DNA of 64,000 nt from assembly GCA_905221605.1 (NCBI GenBank), contig CAJNDS010002850.1:197036-261035 (forward strand), read 5' to 3'. Positions 25,639 to 35,423 of this stretch are shown one piece after another. Position 1 is the stretch's first letter; each line of letters opens with the position of its first letter. Source of the stretch: Symbiodinium natans (lineage: Eukaryota; Sar; Dinophyceae; Suessiales; Symbiodiniaceae). The notes under the pieces were generated by a model. It did not search any database and was not told where the DNA came from. It worked only from the letters and a program-made list of their open reading frames with translations. The position numbers and the translations under genes were made by a program.

Positions 25639-28265
25639 TATTGCCAGGAGCCATCCCAGTCCGGACGCCGGGAGCGATGGCCATCTGAGGTGGTATGGGA
25701 ACGCGTACGGCTGGGCATGACCTGCATTGGAGGCAGCTCTTGCTCATCAACCCCCCACTCAGGGATGCCGTCCGGAATGGGGATACCTCTGTATCTTGTC
25801 ATTGAGGTTTGGGCCGCGAGCCACATCACCCGGACAGCTTCCTGGATTTGCCTGTACTGCACAACACCTTCGTCCTTATACTGAAAGGGGAAGGAGGTAA
25901 CTGCCGCACGCAGGGCCGAAGGATCAGGGTCCTTGGAGGTGCCATGGCAGTACATCTTAAACCAGAAGCTGTTGAGTCGCTGCTTGGTTGGGTGTTTAGC
26001 TCGCATGAGCCCCTTAATGGCAGCCCAGTGGGCAGTGGCTGCGTCATACCACTCATTTCGGGGACGTTTTGGCCCATGCTTGGTGGGTGTGGTGCTGATC
26101 CCTTTCCAATGCGCATCGAAGATGACTGGCAGTCGGAAAGGGGCTGAGACATCCACTTCTCGCAAAGCTGCAAGGTCAGTGGTTCGCAGCTCCGAGAAGC
26201 GCCAATCATTCACCTGTGCCTCGGGTTCGTCCTCCGCATCCGACATGTCATCCATCGGGCAGGGAGAACCTTCGTTAGTTTCGGAAGAGATGCTGACGAC
26301 CTCCGGCGAGGCTGCTGCAGTGTTCACTTCCACAGGCGCAGCCAAGGGCGAGGAGAGCAAGCACTCTAGGGGCAACACTCGCCGTAGAAAAACAGCCATT
26401 CTGTGAGAAGTGTCAGGCCATTCCAAGTTATAAACTGACCAAAAGTGTTCAATGTGTTGGTTGGCCACCGAGGCCGCAAGGGCAAGCCGGATGGCGTCAA
26501 GGAAATGGGCAGGGGGGAGGTCCGGCCTAAATTCTTGATAGTGCCTTTGCCCAAGTGTCTCTGTGCCCTGCAGCGTGATGCCTAGGAACGTATTCAGGTT
26601 GGGCTGGGCAAGCCTGGCCTTTTCCACGTCCGTGTGCTTAGCAGCTGCGGCCCATGCCTGCAAGGCTTCTTGGGAGGCTTGGCCAGTGACTTGTGGCAGT
26701 CCACTGTGCGCGTCCATCACATATTTGGTAGTAGGGCACTTGGGACACCGATAAGCGCGGCCAGCTAAGAAGGCCACCATGGCTGCGGGCGGCACATTGA
26801 TCTGCAGGTCAGTAATTTTATTGTCAGATTCAGGAAAACCAATAACAATGGGCAGCCCGGCCGTTCGCTCCAGGGGACCTTTTTGGTGGGACTCGAATGC
26901 GAGCAGAAGTGCACCCAGCCAATAATCTGGGTCAGCGTAGCTGAGCATTGCAGGAAAACTGGCATTGATGACACTCGGCAAGTCCGACACCGCAGAGAAA
27001 AGATCCGCGATGTACTGCGCTGTGGTAAGAAAGCCATACCCCACCAGGGACTCCGAAAGCCTTGCTTTGTCCAGCTGCGGGACCGGGCAATCCAACATTA
27101 CAGCAAGGTCGAAATGCTGCAACGCCCCCGACAGTCTAAGACACTGCGTGATGATAGGGTCATAAACCTTCAAATACGCCGCCGGAAACGTTTCAGGCAG
27201 ATGCAGTAGCGTGTCAGCGATTCCGATCAGCATCTCCGAGTCTTGCAGCTGGTTCGGTATGCCGTTCAAAAACACCTCATAGGCCCTATATGCCCGAAGC
27301 TGCTGGCAGTGTGTTGTGAGGTGTTGCGAGTCACGCAGGCTCATGTAGGGCCGAGGTTTGACATTCTTACCAAAGTGATGTCCCGCTGCAAGTGCGCGCC
27401 ACATGAGATCACAGACCGAGTCTGTGTTGCTCTGCATGATGGGTGCACAGGCTGGGGCGCTGGGGTCGCGGGTGCCGCTGGGCTCGCTAGGCCCTCGAGG
27501 CTTGGCTTTTGGTGGTTCCAGATGCTGAGAGCCGTCTTTGTCCAAAACGAGAGGCCGACTTTCCTTGCGAGCTTGGACAGCGGTGGGAGACTTAGCGCAA
27601 GGGGGCTGTGATGCCTCAACCGTCCTAATCCCCTCCGGAAATGTTGCGTGCGTGGGCCGTGTCCGGGGGCTGGGTGGACGTCGTACGCCAGGCGGCGGGT
27701 CCCTAATGTTGCCTCCACTACGGGGTGGACACGAGGCGGCGCTACTCCCTCCGATCCTGTGAGCAGCTTCACTAGAGGGAGTCGTCACACAAGCATCCAG
27801 AGCACTAGGACTCACGGCCGTCACAACCGCAGGCTCTTTCGTTGCAGGCTCCTTCTTCCGTGGTCCTCTCTCCCGCGTTGGGGTGCCGCAGGGTGTTCGG
27901 GAAACGTCCCGTTTAGCTGCCGGAGGTGGGCTGACAGCTGCCGCAATGGAGCCCCCCGCGGCCCGAGGCTTGAGCCATGGTGTACCCCACCGCTCACCAT
28001 GGCGCGCGTTGGTGATAGCCTCGCTTTGGGCTGGTGACTGCAGCGGCGTAAGAACCTCGACTGCAGTAGCAGCTACCACGTCGGGACTGTGACTACCCGC
28101 GGGCACAGGGCTGTTTCCCGGAGAGTCCACATCAATCGCAGTTTCGGAGGCAGCCTTACCCGTACGAACAGGTAGGAGGTGAAGACCGCGGGGGGCTCGC
28201 ATTATGCCGGCCTTGTGTTCGAAAGCCGGGTCAGCGCGTTGAGCAGATCCCCGCTTGGGCGGCAT
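25638..28265 (-). CDS. Unknown ~875-residue protein, Pro/Ala-rich N-terminus
   Basis: I do not recognise this protein. The frame is open from 28307, but the start I prefer is the ATG at 28265 (MPPKRGSAQ). It lies one base after the TAG that ends the helicase frame, in the arrangement TAG-G-ATG. That layout suggests re-initiation on a shared transcript, or a separate trans-spliced mRNA. Roughly the first 300 residues are low-complexity and rich in P, A, S, T and R. The central 300 residues look globular (MWRALAAGHHFGKN, YADPDYWLGALLLAFE) and include a CxxC pair (YRCPKCPTTKY). A second acidic linker precedes a basic C-terminal domain (WYDAATAHWAAIKGLM, QRLNSFWFKMYCHG). It is intronless over 2.6 kb and on the same strand as the helicase. 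It may be a structural or DNA-binding partner of that protein, which is inference from position only. Confidence 0.7.
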   Translation of the reverse strand: MPPKRGSAQRADPAFEHKAGIMRAPRGLHLLPVRTGKAASETAIDVDSPGNSPVPAGSHSPDVVAATAVEVLTPLQSPAQSEAITNARHGERWGTPWLKPRAAGGSIAAAVSPPPAAKRDVSRTPCGTPTRERGPRKKEPATKEPAVVTAVSPSALDACVTTPSSEAAHRIGGSSAASCPPRSGGNIRDPPPGVRRPPSPRTRPTHATFPEGIRTVEASQPPCAKSPTAVQARKESRPLVLDKDGSQHLEPPKAKPRGPSEPSGTRDPSAPACAPIMQSNTDSVCDLMWRALAAGHHFGKNVKPRPYMSLRDSQHLTTHCQQLRAYRAYEVFLNGIPNQLQDSEMLIGIADTLLHLPETFPAAYLKVYDPIITQCLRLSGALQHFDLAVMLDCPVPQLDKARLSESLVGYGFLTTAQYIADLFSAVSDLPSVINASFPAMLSYADPDYWLGALLLAFESHQKGPLERTAGLPIVIGFPESDNKITDLQINVPPAAMVAFLAGRAYRCPKCPTTKYVMDAHSGLPQVTGQASQEALQAWAAAAKHTDVEKARLAQPNLNTFLGITLQGTETLGQRHYQEFRPDLPPAHFLDAIRLALAASVANQHIEHFWSVYNLEWPDTSHRMAVFLRRVLPLECLLSSPLAAPVEVNTAAASPEVVSISSETNEGSPCPMDDMSDAEDEPEAQVNDWRFSELRTTDLAALREVDVSAPFRLPVIFDAHWKGISTTPTKHGPKRPRNEWYDAATAHWAAIKGLMRAKHPTKQRLNSFWFKMYCHGTSKDPDPSALRAAVTSFPFQYKDEGVVQYRQIQEAVRVMWLAAQTSMTRYRGIPIPDGIPEWGVDEQELPPMQVMPSRTRSHTTSDGHRSRRPDWDGSWQ

Positions 28266-28266
28266 C

Positions 28267-28980
28267 CTAATGCTGGTATCCCCTAGCAAGGTACTGGGCG
28301 ACCCCATCTCCTTCCCTCACCGGCTGGAAGGGGACACAATACACAGCATTGGGCAAGGGCTCCAGGACGAAGCCGCGCGTTTGCAGACTAGCAATGGTGC
28401 CCGAGTAGGAGTTGGAGGTGAAAGAGGGGCTCCCCCATCCTTCTTGCTTAAGTGTGCGGTAAAGAACTTCCCGCTTATCTCCCCAGGTGGCCTTCAAGGC
28501 CCACGCTTGATGCAGGGGTGGGGCTTCAAAGAGGTCCAGCCCTACTTTGCGTTCCGCAGGCAGCACGATGCTGGCTACTGTCCGTTCTCGGAAGGCTTGC
28601 TTGTGTAATGCCTTTGCAACGCCAGGGCCATCCATGCTCCACAAGCTGGCTTGTGTGCGCACATATTCCGCGCATTCAATCAGGCCTCCGGTTGCGCAGG
28701 CCGCCATTTGGAAGCATGCACCTATACCATCAGAGTAGTGCGGTGCCACGAAAACCAAAGCCCCAAGTCCTCTCGTGAAGGAGGAGGTGGCTCGGGCAAA
28801 CCCTGCCTCGCTACTAAACAGGAATCCAGAAGCCCGACAAGTCACAAAGACACCTATCCCAAATGTGGGGCCAGTGGAGCAAGCCGTGGTGATAGCGCCG
28901 AAGAAGCGTTTAAGGGACCCTATGTGATTCATGAGGAAGGTCCGAAACGTCACAAGGCTCCAAGTGGTGGGGCGCGCCAG
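28267..28980 (-). CDS. C-terminal part of the SF1 helicase, shifted +1 from the main frame
   Basis: This ~235-residue frame overlaps the end of the hydrolase-helicase frame by about 70 bases and is offset by +1. It supplies the helicase motifs that frame lacks. TACSTGPTFGIGVFVTCRAS fits motif V. GFARATSSFTRGLGALVFV fits motif VI (arginine finger, R-x-T-R-like). So the two frames are parts of one protein. The break could be an inserted base, a programmed +1 shift, or a very short intron: a GT...AG interval of 34 bases, GTGACG to ACATAG, would restore the frame. The remaining ~130 residues are unrecognised. The stop TAG at 28267 is followed directly by the ATG of the next gene. Confidence 0.6.
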   Translation of the reverse strand: MARPTTWSLVTFRTFLMNHIGSLKRFFGAITTACSTGPTFGIGVFVTCRASGFLFSSEAGFARATSSFTRGLGALVFVAPHYSDGIGACFQMAACATGGLIECAEYVRTQASLWSMDGPGVAKALHKQAFRERTVASIVLPAERKVGLDLFEAPPLHQAWALKATWGDKREVLYRTLKQEGWGSPSFTSNSYSGTIASLQTRGFVLEPLPNAVYCVPFQPVREGDGVAQYLARGYQH

Positions 28981-31900
28981 TCAGCGGGAAATCTTCCGCG
29001 GTTTGGCAGGCTTCAAGTAGGCTCATATCGTCATCGCCCAGTGGGTCTGCGGGGAGACTCGACTGCAGCATAAACTTCATTTGAGTAACAATCCTGGCAT
29101 ACTGAGAGACCATCCCGATAGGGGAGTCATGATATACCTGGTGCCCAAAAGTGAGCACAATGTCCGCCAGGACCATGCTGAGGTCGTAGCTTCTGCCTAG
29201 TTTGGTTTGGGTCTCATCCTGATCTGGCACCCGTACCCATCGGCACGTTTCCATCCACCTGCCTGCAAAGCTACGCAGTGGCCGCCCGAGCAGGTGCTGC
29301 ATCGTGGGACCTGGTGGCATAAGTAGCCGAGGGACCCCGCCTGTCAGATCGAAGCGGCACGCCTCCGAGTACCGACATGCGTATAGAATGGCAGCAATCT
29401 CAGGAGGGAGGCGCATGGATGAACAGAGCGAGAGGTTGATAGCCGGTCCGACAATGGCCTTCAGCCCGGCGGCCTGCATGACTGTCTCGGCTTGCTTCGG
29501 TTTGACGATGCTCATACAGAGAATCGAATCCAGCATCGAGACCGCTGAGAACAACACTTCAGACGCTCCAGAGGAACGGTGGGGCTTGCCCCAAGAGGGC
29601 ATCTCGCCTTGCCCCTTTTTCCACGGGCCGGAACTTTGGGCCGTTTGCCGCAAAAGGGCCGCAGGCAAGGTGGCTGGCGTGTGGAGGTCGGCAGGGACCG
29701 CATTGAGACCACAAATCTTTTGCTCCAACAACTCCGTGACGAAGTGGTAATTGGGCCGCGATCCTCCAGCGGGCTGTCTGTGGTCGCCAATCATGACATC
29801 GAGTGCATGCTTGATGTGCGCCAGGATGGTGTTGGAACCCGGTGTGCCCAATTGCTGGGCTTCATCTCGGAGGAGCAACTCAACATCCTTTAGACGGTTA
29901 ATGAGCTGCGAGTAGGGAAAGCTAAGCCTTGCCACAATCGTACCATGCGTCGTGGCTACAAGTAGCCCCCGGTACAAATCGTGCACATCAAAGGGGAGCT
30001 TATGTGTGTCCTTCTCCTTGTTACCCGGTATGCGAACGATGCGGCTGCGAACAAATTCATTGCTAGCAGTCGTGAGCCTATCAACCGCTTCGACATAGGT
30101 CCGAACCGATTCATTGCCATGAGCGGTGTACAGGGTGAGCCGGTTCGTCAGGCACGCAAGAAGAACTCCTAGAAACGCGCAGGATCGTGTCTTCCCGCTG
30201 CCAGGCGCCCCCGTTATGAATACAGAAGTACGATTAGCGGCCAGGCCGTACGAGCACGCTCCCAGCAGCGCTGCCAGGTGTCCATCCGCCCCCCAAAAGG
30301 TATCACAGAGGCAAGTAAGGAAGGCGGGACCAACTGCGAGCGCAAAGATGCTGGCGCGAGTCCTCGGATCGTGCTCGTTACTCAACGAGTCCTGGGACAG
30401 GCGTAGACACTCCGCATGCCACAGCGCAGGAGTCCGGGCGTCCTCCTGGCCGGGCAGCGGAGAGTCAGGCAACGTGGCTAACACGCCACTCAGCAGCGTC
30501 GGCGTCCATTCTTTGCGATAGGTTTGTTCCTCCGCAAGCCAAAGGTTAAGGAAGCTTTGCAAGGTGTTGGAAGCCCACGGACCCGCAGTAGGCGATGCCT
30601 GCGCAGCTTGCGTTGCATGCTTGCCTCTGAAGACTTGGCAGACCTCCGGGTGAATGAGCTGTGCCCATGTGTCGTGCCAGTTCCCTCTCACCACCAGCCC
30701 GATAATGAGGACAAGCACTAGATCTGTGAGAAAGTCCGGCAACCAATGTGGCTGCCGGATGGCATCAAGAGGCGAGTCTTCTAGCGGAACGCCCAATGCA
30801 ACATGTTGCCTTTCCCTAGGCATGTGTAACAGAGCATCCCAAAGCGGGGTAGAGGCTCCTCCGGGCAGAACTTCAAGCTGGCTGACTCTCGGCAATGAGG
30901 GTCGTTGCGCGAATTGGTTGTGCTGTTCATCAGTCAAGAGCAGGGCAATGGTTATATTGACTGGCTGCATGGCCTTACTTTCTCCAGGGCCGGTGGAAAG
31001 CTTCTTCGGGGCAAGGAGCTCTATAAACATGCCTGGGTAGGCCACATCTCCCTTGTCTTCTCTCAAGGTAACCAGCAAAGCAGTGCCCTTGGCCGGCACT
31101 TTACCAGCGACAGCAAACCACTTTGTAGCCCAGTCAGGGACATCCGCCAACTCCGGTGTAAGGAGCATGACCGACGCCCGTGGGTAAACTCGATGGAGAA
31201 GGCAGATTGGCCACGTATGCGTGCCGGGCTTTATCGCCACAGGGGTGGCGGCCCGCTTGACCGCAGCTTGCTCTGGGTAGTGATACTGTTCCGAGGGCTC
31301 CTCATCGATTTCTGCTTCCGAGGCCATGGCTAAAAACTGATAACCCAGCATGTCAACCAGGCGTTCTAACGACAGGTGGGGGAGCCACATACCCAAAACA
31401 AGCTTCATCGTGGGACCAAGTTCATGATACGGGGGCGGCAAATCAGCCAGATGCGGCTTGGCATCCGTCAGGAGGACTTGGGTACAGTCAGCACGGAGAC
31501 TTGCAATGCTCCGGTTCTCAGCGGAAGGTATCCGGAGAAAAGCCTCCAGATCGGGGCGTTTGATTTGCCGTCCCAGCACGGAGTTGATGAAGGTTTTAGA
31601 CTTATCCGAAAGCTGGACAGAGCCACACGCAACCCCCATCAAACCTGCCCGCACTGTGCGATCCATCCGGGGGTCGGCCAAGCCACAAATGTTTTTAGTC
31701 AATTCCTTATGCACATAATCCCCCGGCGTGAGCTGGAAGAGCTCTTCACTTTGGACAACGTGACCATAAGAGTGTCCACCACTGCCAAGTGACTCAGGTC
31801 CAGTGAAATAGTAGAGACGCGCTCCCGCGCCAATCGCTTGCGTCCTTGCTGCCTGGCTGGGCCGGAAGATACAAAGCTGGTCGCTCTCATGATGGACAAG

Positions 31901-32300
31901 ACTAACAGCGTGCCGCAATTCCGAACCCAGGATATATTGCAGCATGGCCCGTGGCATGGCAATGCCGCCCAAACGTGCCTTGATGTGGACAAAATCGCCC
32001 TTGCAGTCAGGAAGCTTTTGGCGCTCATGCCAGGCGATAGCCACAGCAGCGCCCGTATACGACCCAGCAGAGAAACCCGTAACGCACAGTTTGCACTCGC
32101 CAGCTCTCCCCGCGGCGAGGCCCACATGCAGAGCGGTCAGCGCAGCAGTATGTGGCATGTGCAAGTGAGCTAGGGCCGGGCACATTGTCAGGGAGGCTTC
32201 TACCGAGCTGATTCTAGCACGAACCGCCGCTGGCAGACCGCATCCTTCGACCTGAGGGTACAGAGCACGTGCCCACAGCCCAGAAGCCCGAAAGAACTCT
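28910..32300 (-). CDS. Alpha/beta-hydrolase-like domain fused to SF1 helicase
   Basis: One uninterrupted frame of about 1,130 codons. The N-terminal ~200 residues look like an alpha/beta-hydrolase: nucleophile elbow GFSAGS (Ser about residue 82), acid in HHESDQLCIFRP (Asp about 145), and histidine in GGHSYGH (about 181-185), in the order expected of a catalytic triad. From about residue 695 comes an SF1 helicase core: Walker A GAPGSGKT (702-709), Walker B/motif II DEAQ (817-820), motif III GDHRQPAG (843-850), motif IV-like SSMRLPPEIAA (964-974), and MVSQYARIVTQM near 1090. Motifs V and VI are in the +1 frame downstream. The open frame begins just upstream of a strong acceptor (TTTTCTTATTTAG|AG at about 32300), so at least one 5' exon is missing. 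The domain pairing is like the UPF1/ZNFX1-type helicases in motif style. The role is unknown; remodelling of RNA or DNA plus an esterase-like activity is inferred. Confidence 0.78.
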
Positions 32301-33132
32301 AAATAAGAAAACAAGCCTTAAAGCAATGCCTGCAGCGGGGAAAGAAGCCTTATTCAAGGCATTAAACCCCTAATTCAAGGTAAAAGCAAGTAAATAAAGC
32401 CTTTAGGCCTTAAATTTTAAGGCAGCAAGCTTTAAAATCATGTAATGGTCGTTAATGAAGAAAGGTTTGTGCGGACCTTATTTAAAGAAGTTTTTCAAAA
32501 ATAAGGAAGGTTCACCGGCATGCCCCGGCATGCAAGCAGAGATAGTGACGACGTGAGTTACTGCAACTGTTCCCAACATCTTTTCAAAAAATTGGGCATA
32601 GTTTTGTTCTCATGAATCACTGTTCATGCATCCAAATATCATTAAGGCACGACGTGGCCCGCTGCCTCTGCCAGGAGCATCTCCCCAAAAAAATGGGCAT
32701 AGTTCTGTTCTCATTCAGCATGTCCGGATATTCATGAGAGCACCGAAAATATATAACCTTAAAAAAAATCATTAACATGCATGCATGACGTGTACATGTG
32801 TGATCGATCAAAAGGGTGCAGCTGCAGCATCTCAAGATTTGATGCTTCCATGCTTGCAATTGCATCTGATCATTCGGTCAATGGTTCGCTCCATGAACCC
32901 TCGATCGTGTTCCCGTGCCAGGCTGTGTGCACTACACAGCCTCGTGATCAAAAAACTCGATCTTACATGCGTGCACATGAGACATGAATTATTCTTATCT
33001 TATCATGCAAAATATTATTATTATTAAGGAGCATTTCCCATGCATGCTCCTGCAGAATCTTAACCATGCATGCACATGCAGGAGCCTTTCAATAGCTCCT
33101 ATCTGCAACCGATCATGATCATGCACATATTT
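32301..33132. other. AT-rich spacer with palindromes
   Basis: The base composition drops sharply in GC compared with the rest of the window. No coding frame is supported. Near 32325-32430 there are many AAGGC/GCCTT words and a perfect 8-bp palindrome, GCCTTAAA-T-TTTAAGGC, at 32407-32423. Near 32620-33080 CATGCATG words are frequent. It probably holds the 5' part of the helicase gene (intron) and the 3' end of the upstream gene. Confidence 0.55.
33029..33085. repeat. Cluster of complementary arms (possible stem-loop or element end)
   Basis: GGAGCAT (33029-33035) pairs with ATGCTCC (33044-33050), and GCTCCTGCA (33046-33054) pairs perfectly with TGCAGGAGC (33077-33085). The arms compete, so two alternative hairpins are possible. 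The cluster lies about 50 bases beyond the end of the gene at 33133. Confidence 0.45.
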
Positions 33133-33975
33133 TCACAAGCAGGGCACATCGTGCAAGGTGCTGAACTTGTCAAAAAAACTGCGGCCCAGAGCAACAGCAG
33201 AGTTTTTGCCGCCTCTTCGGGCAGCAAGCTGGGCAACTTTGCCTCCAAAGTCTTCGTCTCGGTACGTCCAGGCTCGGGAGGGACACACCGTGGCTGCATA
33301 GGTCAGCTCACAAAACATGTGGAGCTTCGGTTTGATGCGGAAAAGCTTAAGATCCATCGCAGCAGCTTGCGAGCTCAGGCTTACATAGCTCATGGCAAAT
33401 TCGGCCCCTTTCGTTGCAAGTGTATACTGGTTGAAGACCTGGGGGCTGAGCTGCTCGTAGCAAGCATTGAAATATTGGGTTGCTGCCAAGAGGGTCTGCT
33501 CGAACTCGTTGCTAGGATCCATGAGGCTCTGGCAAAGAAGCATCGCGAAGGGCACAAGGGCCCTGGATTCAGCTGCCTTCGCCCTGAGTTTTGCAAAAGG
33601 TTTCCCCTCAGGCTTCAACATGCTGGGTTTGAGCTCGCGGAGTCGACTTGTTACCTCATTGGACTCGTAGTAGGTCCGCATCTCCCGGTGCAAATTCCGG
33701 CATCGTTCAGCAAAACTGTTGCCTGGCATGTGCTTGTCGCAGATATATTTCAAGGTGCTGCCAATAAAGTCCAAAGCTATGCCCAGGTCCGAGACATGCA
33801 GCCAATCAAGCTGAATAATTGACAGCTTAAAAAATGGACACCCCAGCAGGGGGGATTTGTCCTGCAAAGAACAAAGGGCTGACCAGTGGTTGTGTCTATT
33901 TTCGGGTCGCAACCAGAAAGCCGAGGTCGACACCTCGTGAACCCGATCTGGCACCATTGTGCAGTACCAACAGCA
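33133..33975 (-). CDS. Second exon of an unknown gene, possibly transposase-related
   Basis: The open frame starts after an acceptor (AATAAAG|GC at about 33976) and reads CCWYCTMVPDRVHEV. It then continues for about 270 residues: QLDWLHVSDLGIALDF, LHREMRTYYESNEVTSRL, KPKLHMFCEL and WTYRDEDFGGKVA. The spacing of conserved-looking acidic and histidine residues, and the partner exon upstream, recall DDE-type (Tnp2-like) transposases, but I cannot show the catalytic triad. I believe this family is common in dinoflagellate genomes, mostly unannotated; that is from memory. The frame ends at 33133 inside the window. Confidence 0.55.
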   Translation of the reverse strand, partial: CCWYCTMVPDRVHEVSTSAFWLRPENRHNHWSALCSLQDKSPLLGCPFFKLSIIQLDWLHVSDLGIALDFIGSTLKYICDKHMPGNSFAERCRNLHREMRTYYESNEVTSRLRELKPSMLKPEGKPFAKLRAKAAESRALVPFAMLLCQSLMDPSNEFEQTLLAATQYFNACYEQLSPQVFNQYTLATKGAEFAMSYVSLSSQAAAMDLKLFRIKPKLHMFCELTYAATVCPSRAWTYRDEDFGGKVAQLAARRGGKNSAVALGRSFFDKFSTLHDVPCL

Positions 33976-34095
33976 GCCTTTATTTTCGTTCCTTACTTAA
34001 GCTTAGGATTATATAACAATATATATATAATACACATATACTATATATAAGCTTGATCATAAGAAAAAACATATAGACATTCAAACAAATGCATT

Positions 34096-34118
34096 AGGAG
34101 GATCGACATGATCCTCCT
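34096..34118. repeat. Perfect 9-bp inverted repeat in a putative intron
   Basis: AGGAGGATC-GACAT-GATCCTCCT lies between the two exons of the possible transposase gene, next to an AT-rich stretch with TATATA runs (33990-34060). It could form a stable hairpin in the pre-mRNA. Confidence 0.7.
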
Positions 34119-34133
34119 GGCTGCGAGCATCAA

Positions 34134-35408
34134 TCAGCCAAGCCACCATGCAGGCAGGTACAATGTCTGCTTGAAGAATGCCCAGTCACCTCTGACCTGC
34201 CCCAAAATCGCTCGAGGACAGGGCTTGCCTTCAAGCCGGGCGCGCCACCCGTCTGTAGCATGCCACGGTGAGCCATCGTGTCGATGGCTGGGGAAGACAC
34301 CTGCAGCAGCGAAACGAAAACTCCAGGCCACAACCTCCATGATGCAATTCCAGGTCGCGTTTTTGACCATGAGGTGCTTCTGGACGAGGCAGAGCGGGAA
34401 ACGAGTGTCCGATCTAGAGCTACAGCTCAGGACATTCATCGAAAGGACTTCCACCACTTGGGTTCGGTCCCTGTTTAAAGGGGTTCCATCACCCCAGAGG
34501 CCCACGGAAATGACATCCTCTGCGCCAACCTGAAGGAAGGCGGCAGCTCGTCGGAGGAATGCCTCTTCGTCTGCTTCCAGTGCATCTCTGTTTCGAAGAC
34601 TAGCACGATCATGAGATTTCTGGTCGAGGCAATATAGGAGCTCGTGAGGGAGCCACATGATGATGTCCCCCTGTTCTTCTCTCTGCTCCTTATGATTCCA
34701 CAAAGGTACTTGGAGGACGTATTGTTTGGGCCAGTGTCGATTTACCTTCATATTATTCAGCAGCTCTTTGTGTCGAGCTGTGCTGTCACTGCGTCTCGCA
34801 CCAACACGAGCAAGATGATCGACGTGAGCACTGCCACTGGCCTCAGCATCACGAAACAAACGACCAGTCTCTGCTGCAGAGATGGCATTGTTCAGGAACA
34901 AATTCCCCAACCTTTTTCCGAGTCGTCTCTTCGGGTCGACATGGCTCAAATGAATTTGAGATCTTTTGTTGGAATTCATAGCAGCTGCATATATATATAC
35001 TCTATCATGCAGTGCACGGTCGATCAGTCGCATTGAAAGACAAGAACACGGAGTCCATGGATCCAAAAGCGGGCACCCTCCTTTTTGTTCTGCACTGCAC
35101 ACCCTCGATCCAAAAACATGTATACACGAATGCCCGGCCCGAGCAGTACTATAGGAGTCGATCATCGAAATGGAGCCGATTCTGCCAGCAGCATCCTGGC
35201 GGACGATCGACTCCTTCCTGCAGATCTTACAATTCTCAGGAAGACGGGCCTTGTCGATACCATCGATGTTCTCGAGGGCGAAGTCGTCTCCAGATCCTTC
35301 GACATGATTGAAATCACTGTGGATCATCGTATGTGCATCATGATATGTTAACATGTAGCAGCAAATGTTTTGCAAAGCTCTTTCCAAAAAGCAGAGCTGG
35401 CGATTCAT
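34134..35408 (-). CDS. First exon of the possible transposase-related gene
   Basis: An open frame of 424 codons starts with ATG at 35408. An early CKICRKE word may be half of a zinc site. The conserved-looking core is in the second half: IIMWLPHELLYCLD, GLWGDGTPLNRDRTQ, RFPLCLVQKHLM, GSPWHATDGWRARLEG and GQVRGDWAFFKQTLYLPAWW. The frame closes just after PAWW, and a CCWYC exon resumes about 160 bases downstream, so the two are read as one gene with an AT-rich intron. The WGDGTP aspartate could be a first DDE residue; this is a guess. The exon begins only 15 bases after the stop of the methyltransferase frame on the same strand, so a shared transcript or a spliced fusion is possible. Confidence 0.55.
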   Translation of the reverse strand: MNRQLCFLERALQNICCYMLTYHDAHTMIHSDFNHVEGSGDDFALENIDGIDKARLPENCKICRKESIVRQDAAGRIGSISMIDSYSTARAGHSCIHVFGSRVCSAEQKGGCPLLDPWTPCSCLSMRLIDRALHDRVYIYAAAMNSNKRSQIHLSHVDPKRRLGKRLGNLFLNNAISAAETGRLFRDAEASGSAHVDHLARVGARRSDSTARHKELLNNMKVNRHWPKQYVLQVPLWNHKEQREEQGDIIMWLPHELLYCLDQKSHDRASLRNRDALEADEEAFLRRAAAFLQVGAEDVISVGLWGDGTPLNRDRTQVVEVLSMNVLSCSSRSDTRFPLCLVQKHLMVKNATWNCIMEVVAWSFRFAAAGVFPSHRHDGSPWHATDGWRARLEGKPCPRAILGQVRGDWAFFKQTLYLPAWWLG

Positions 35409-35423
35409 ATGTATGTGCCGTAT

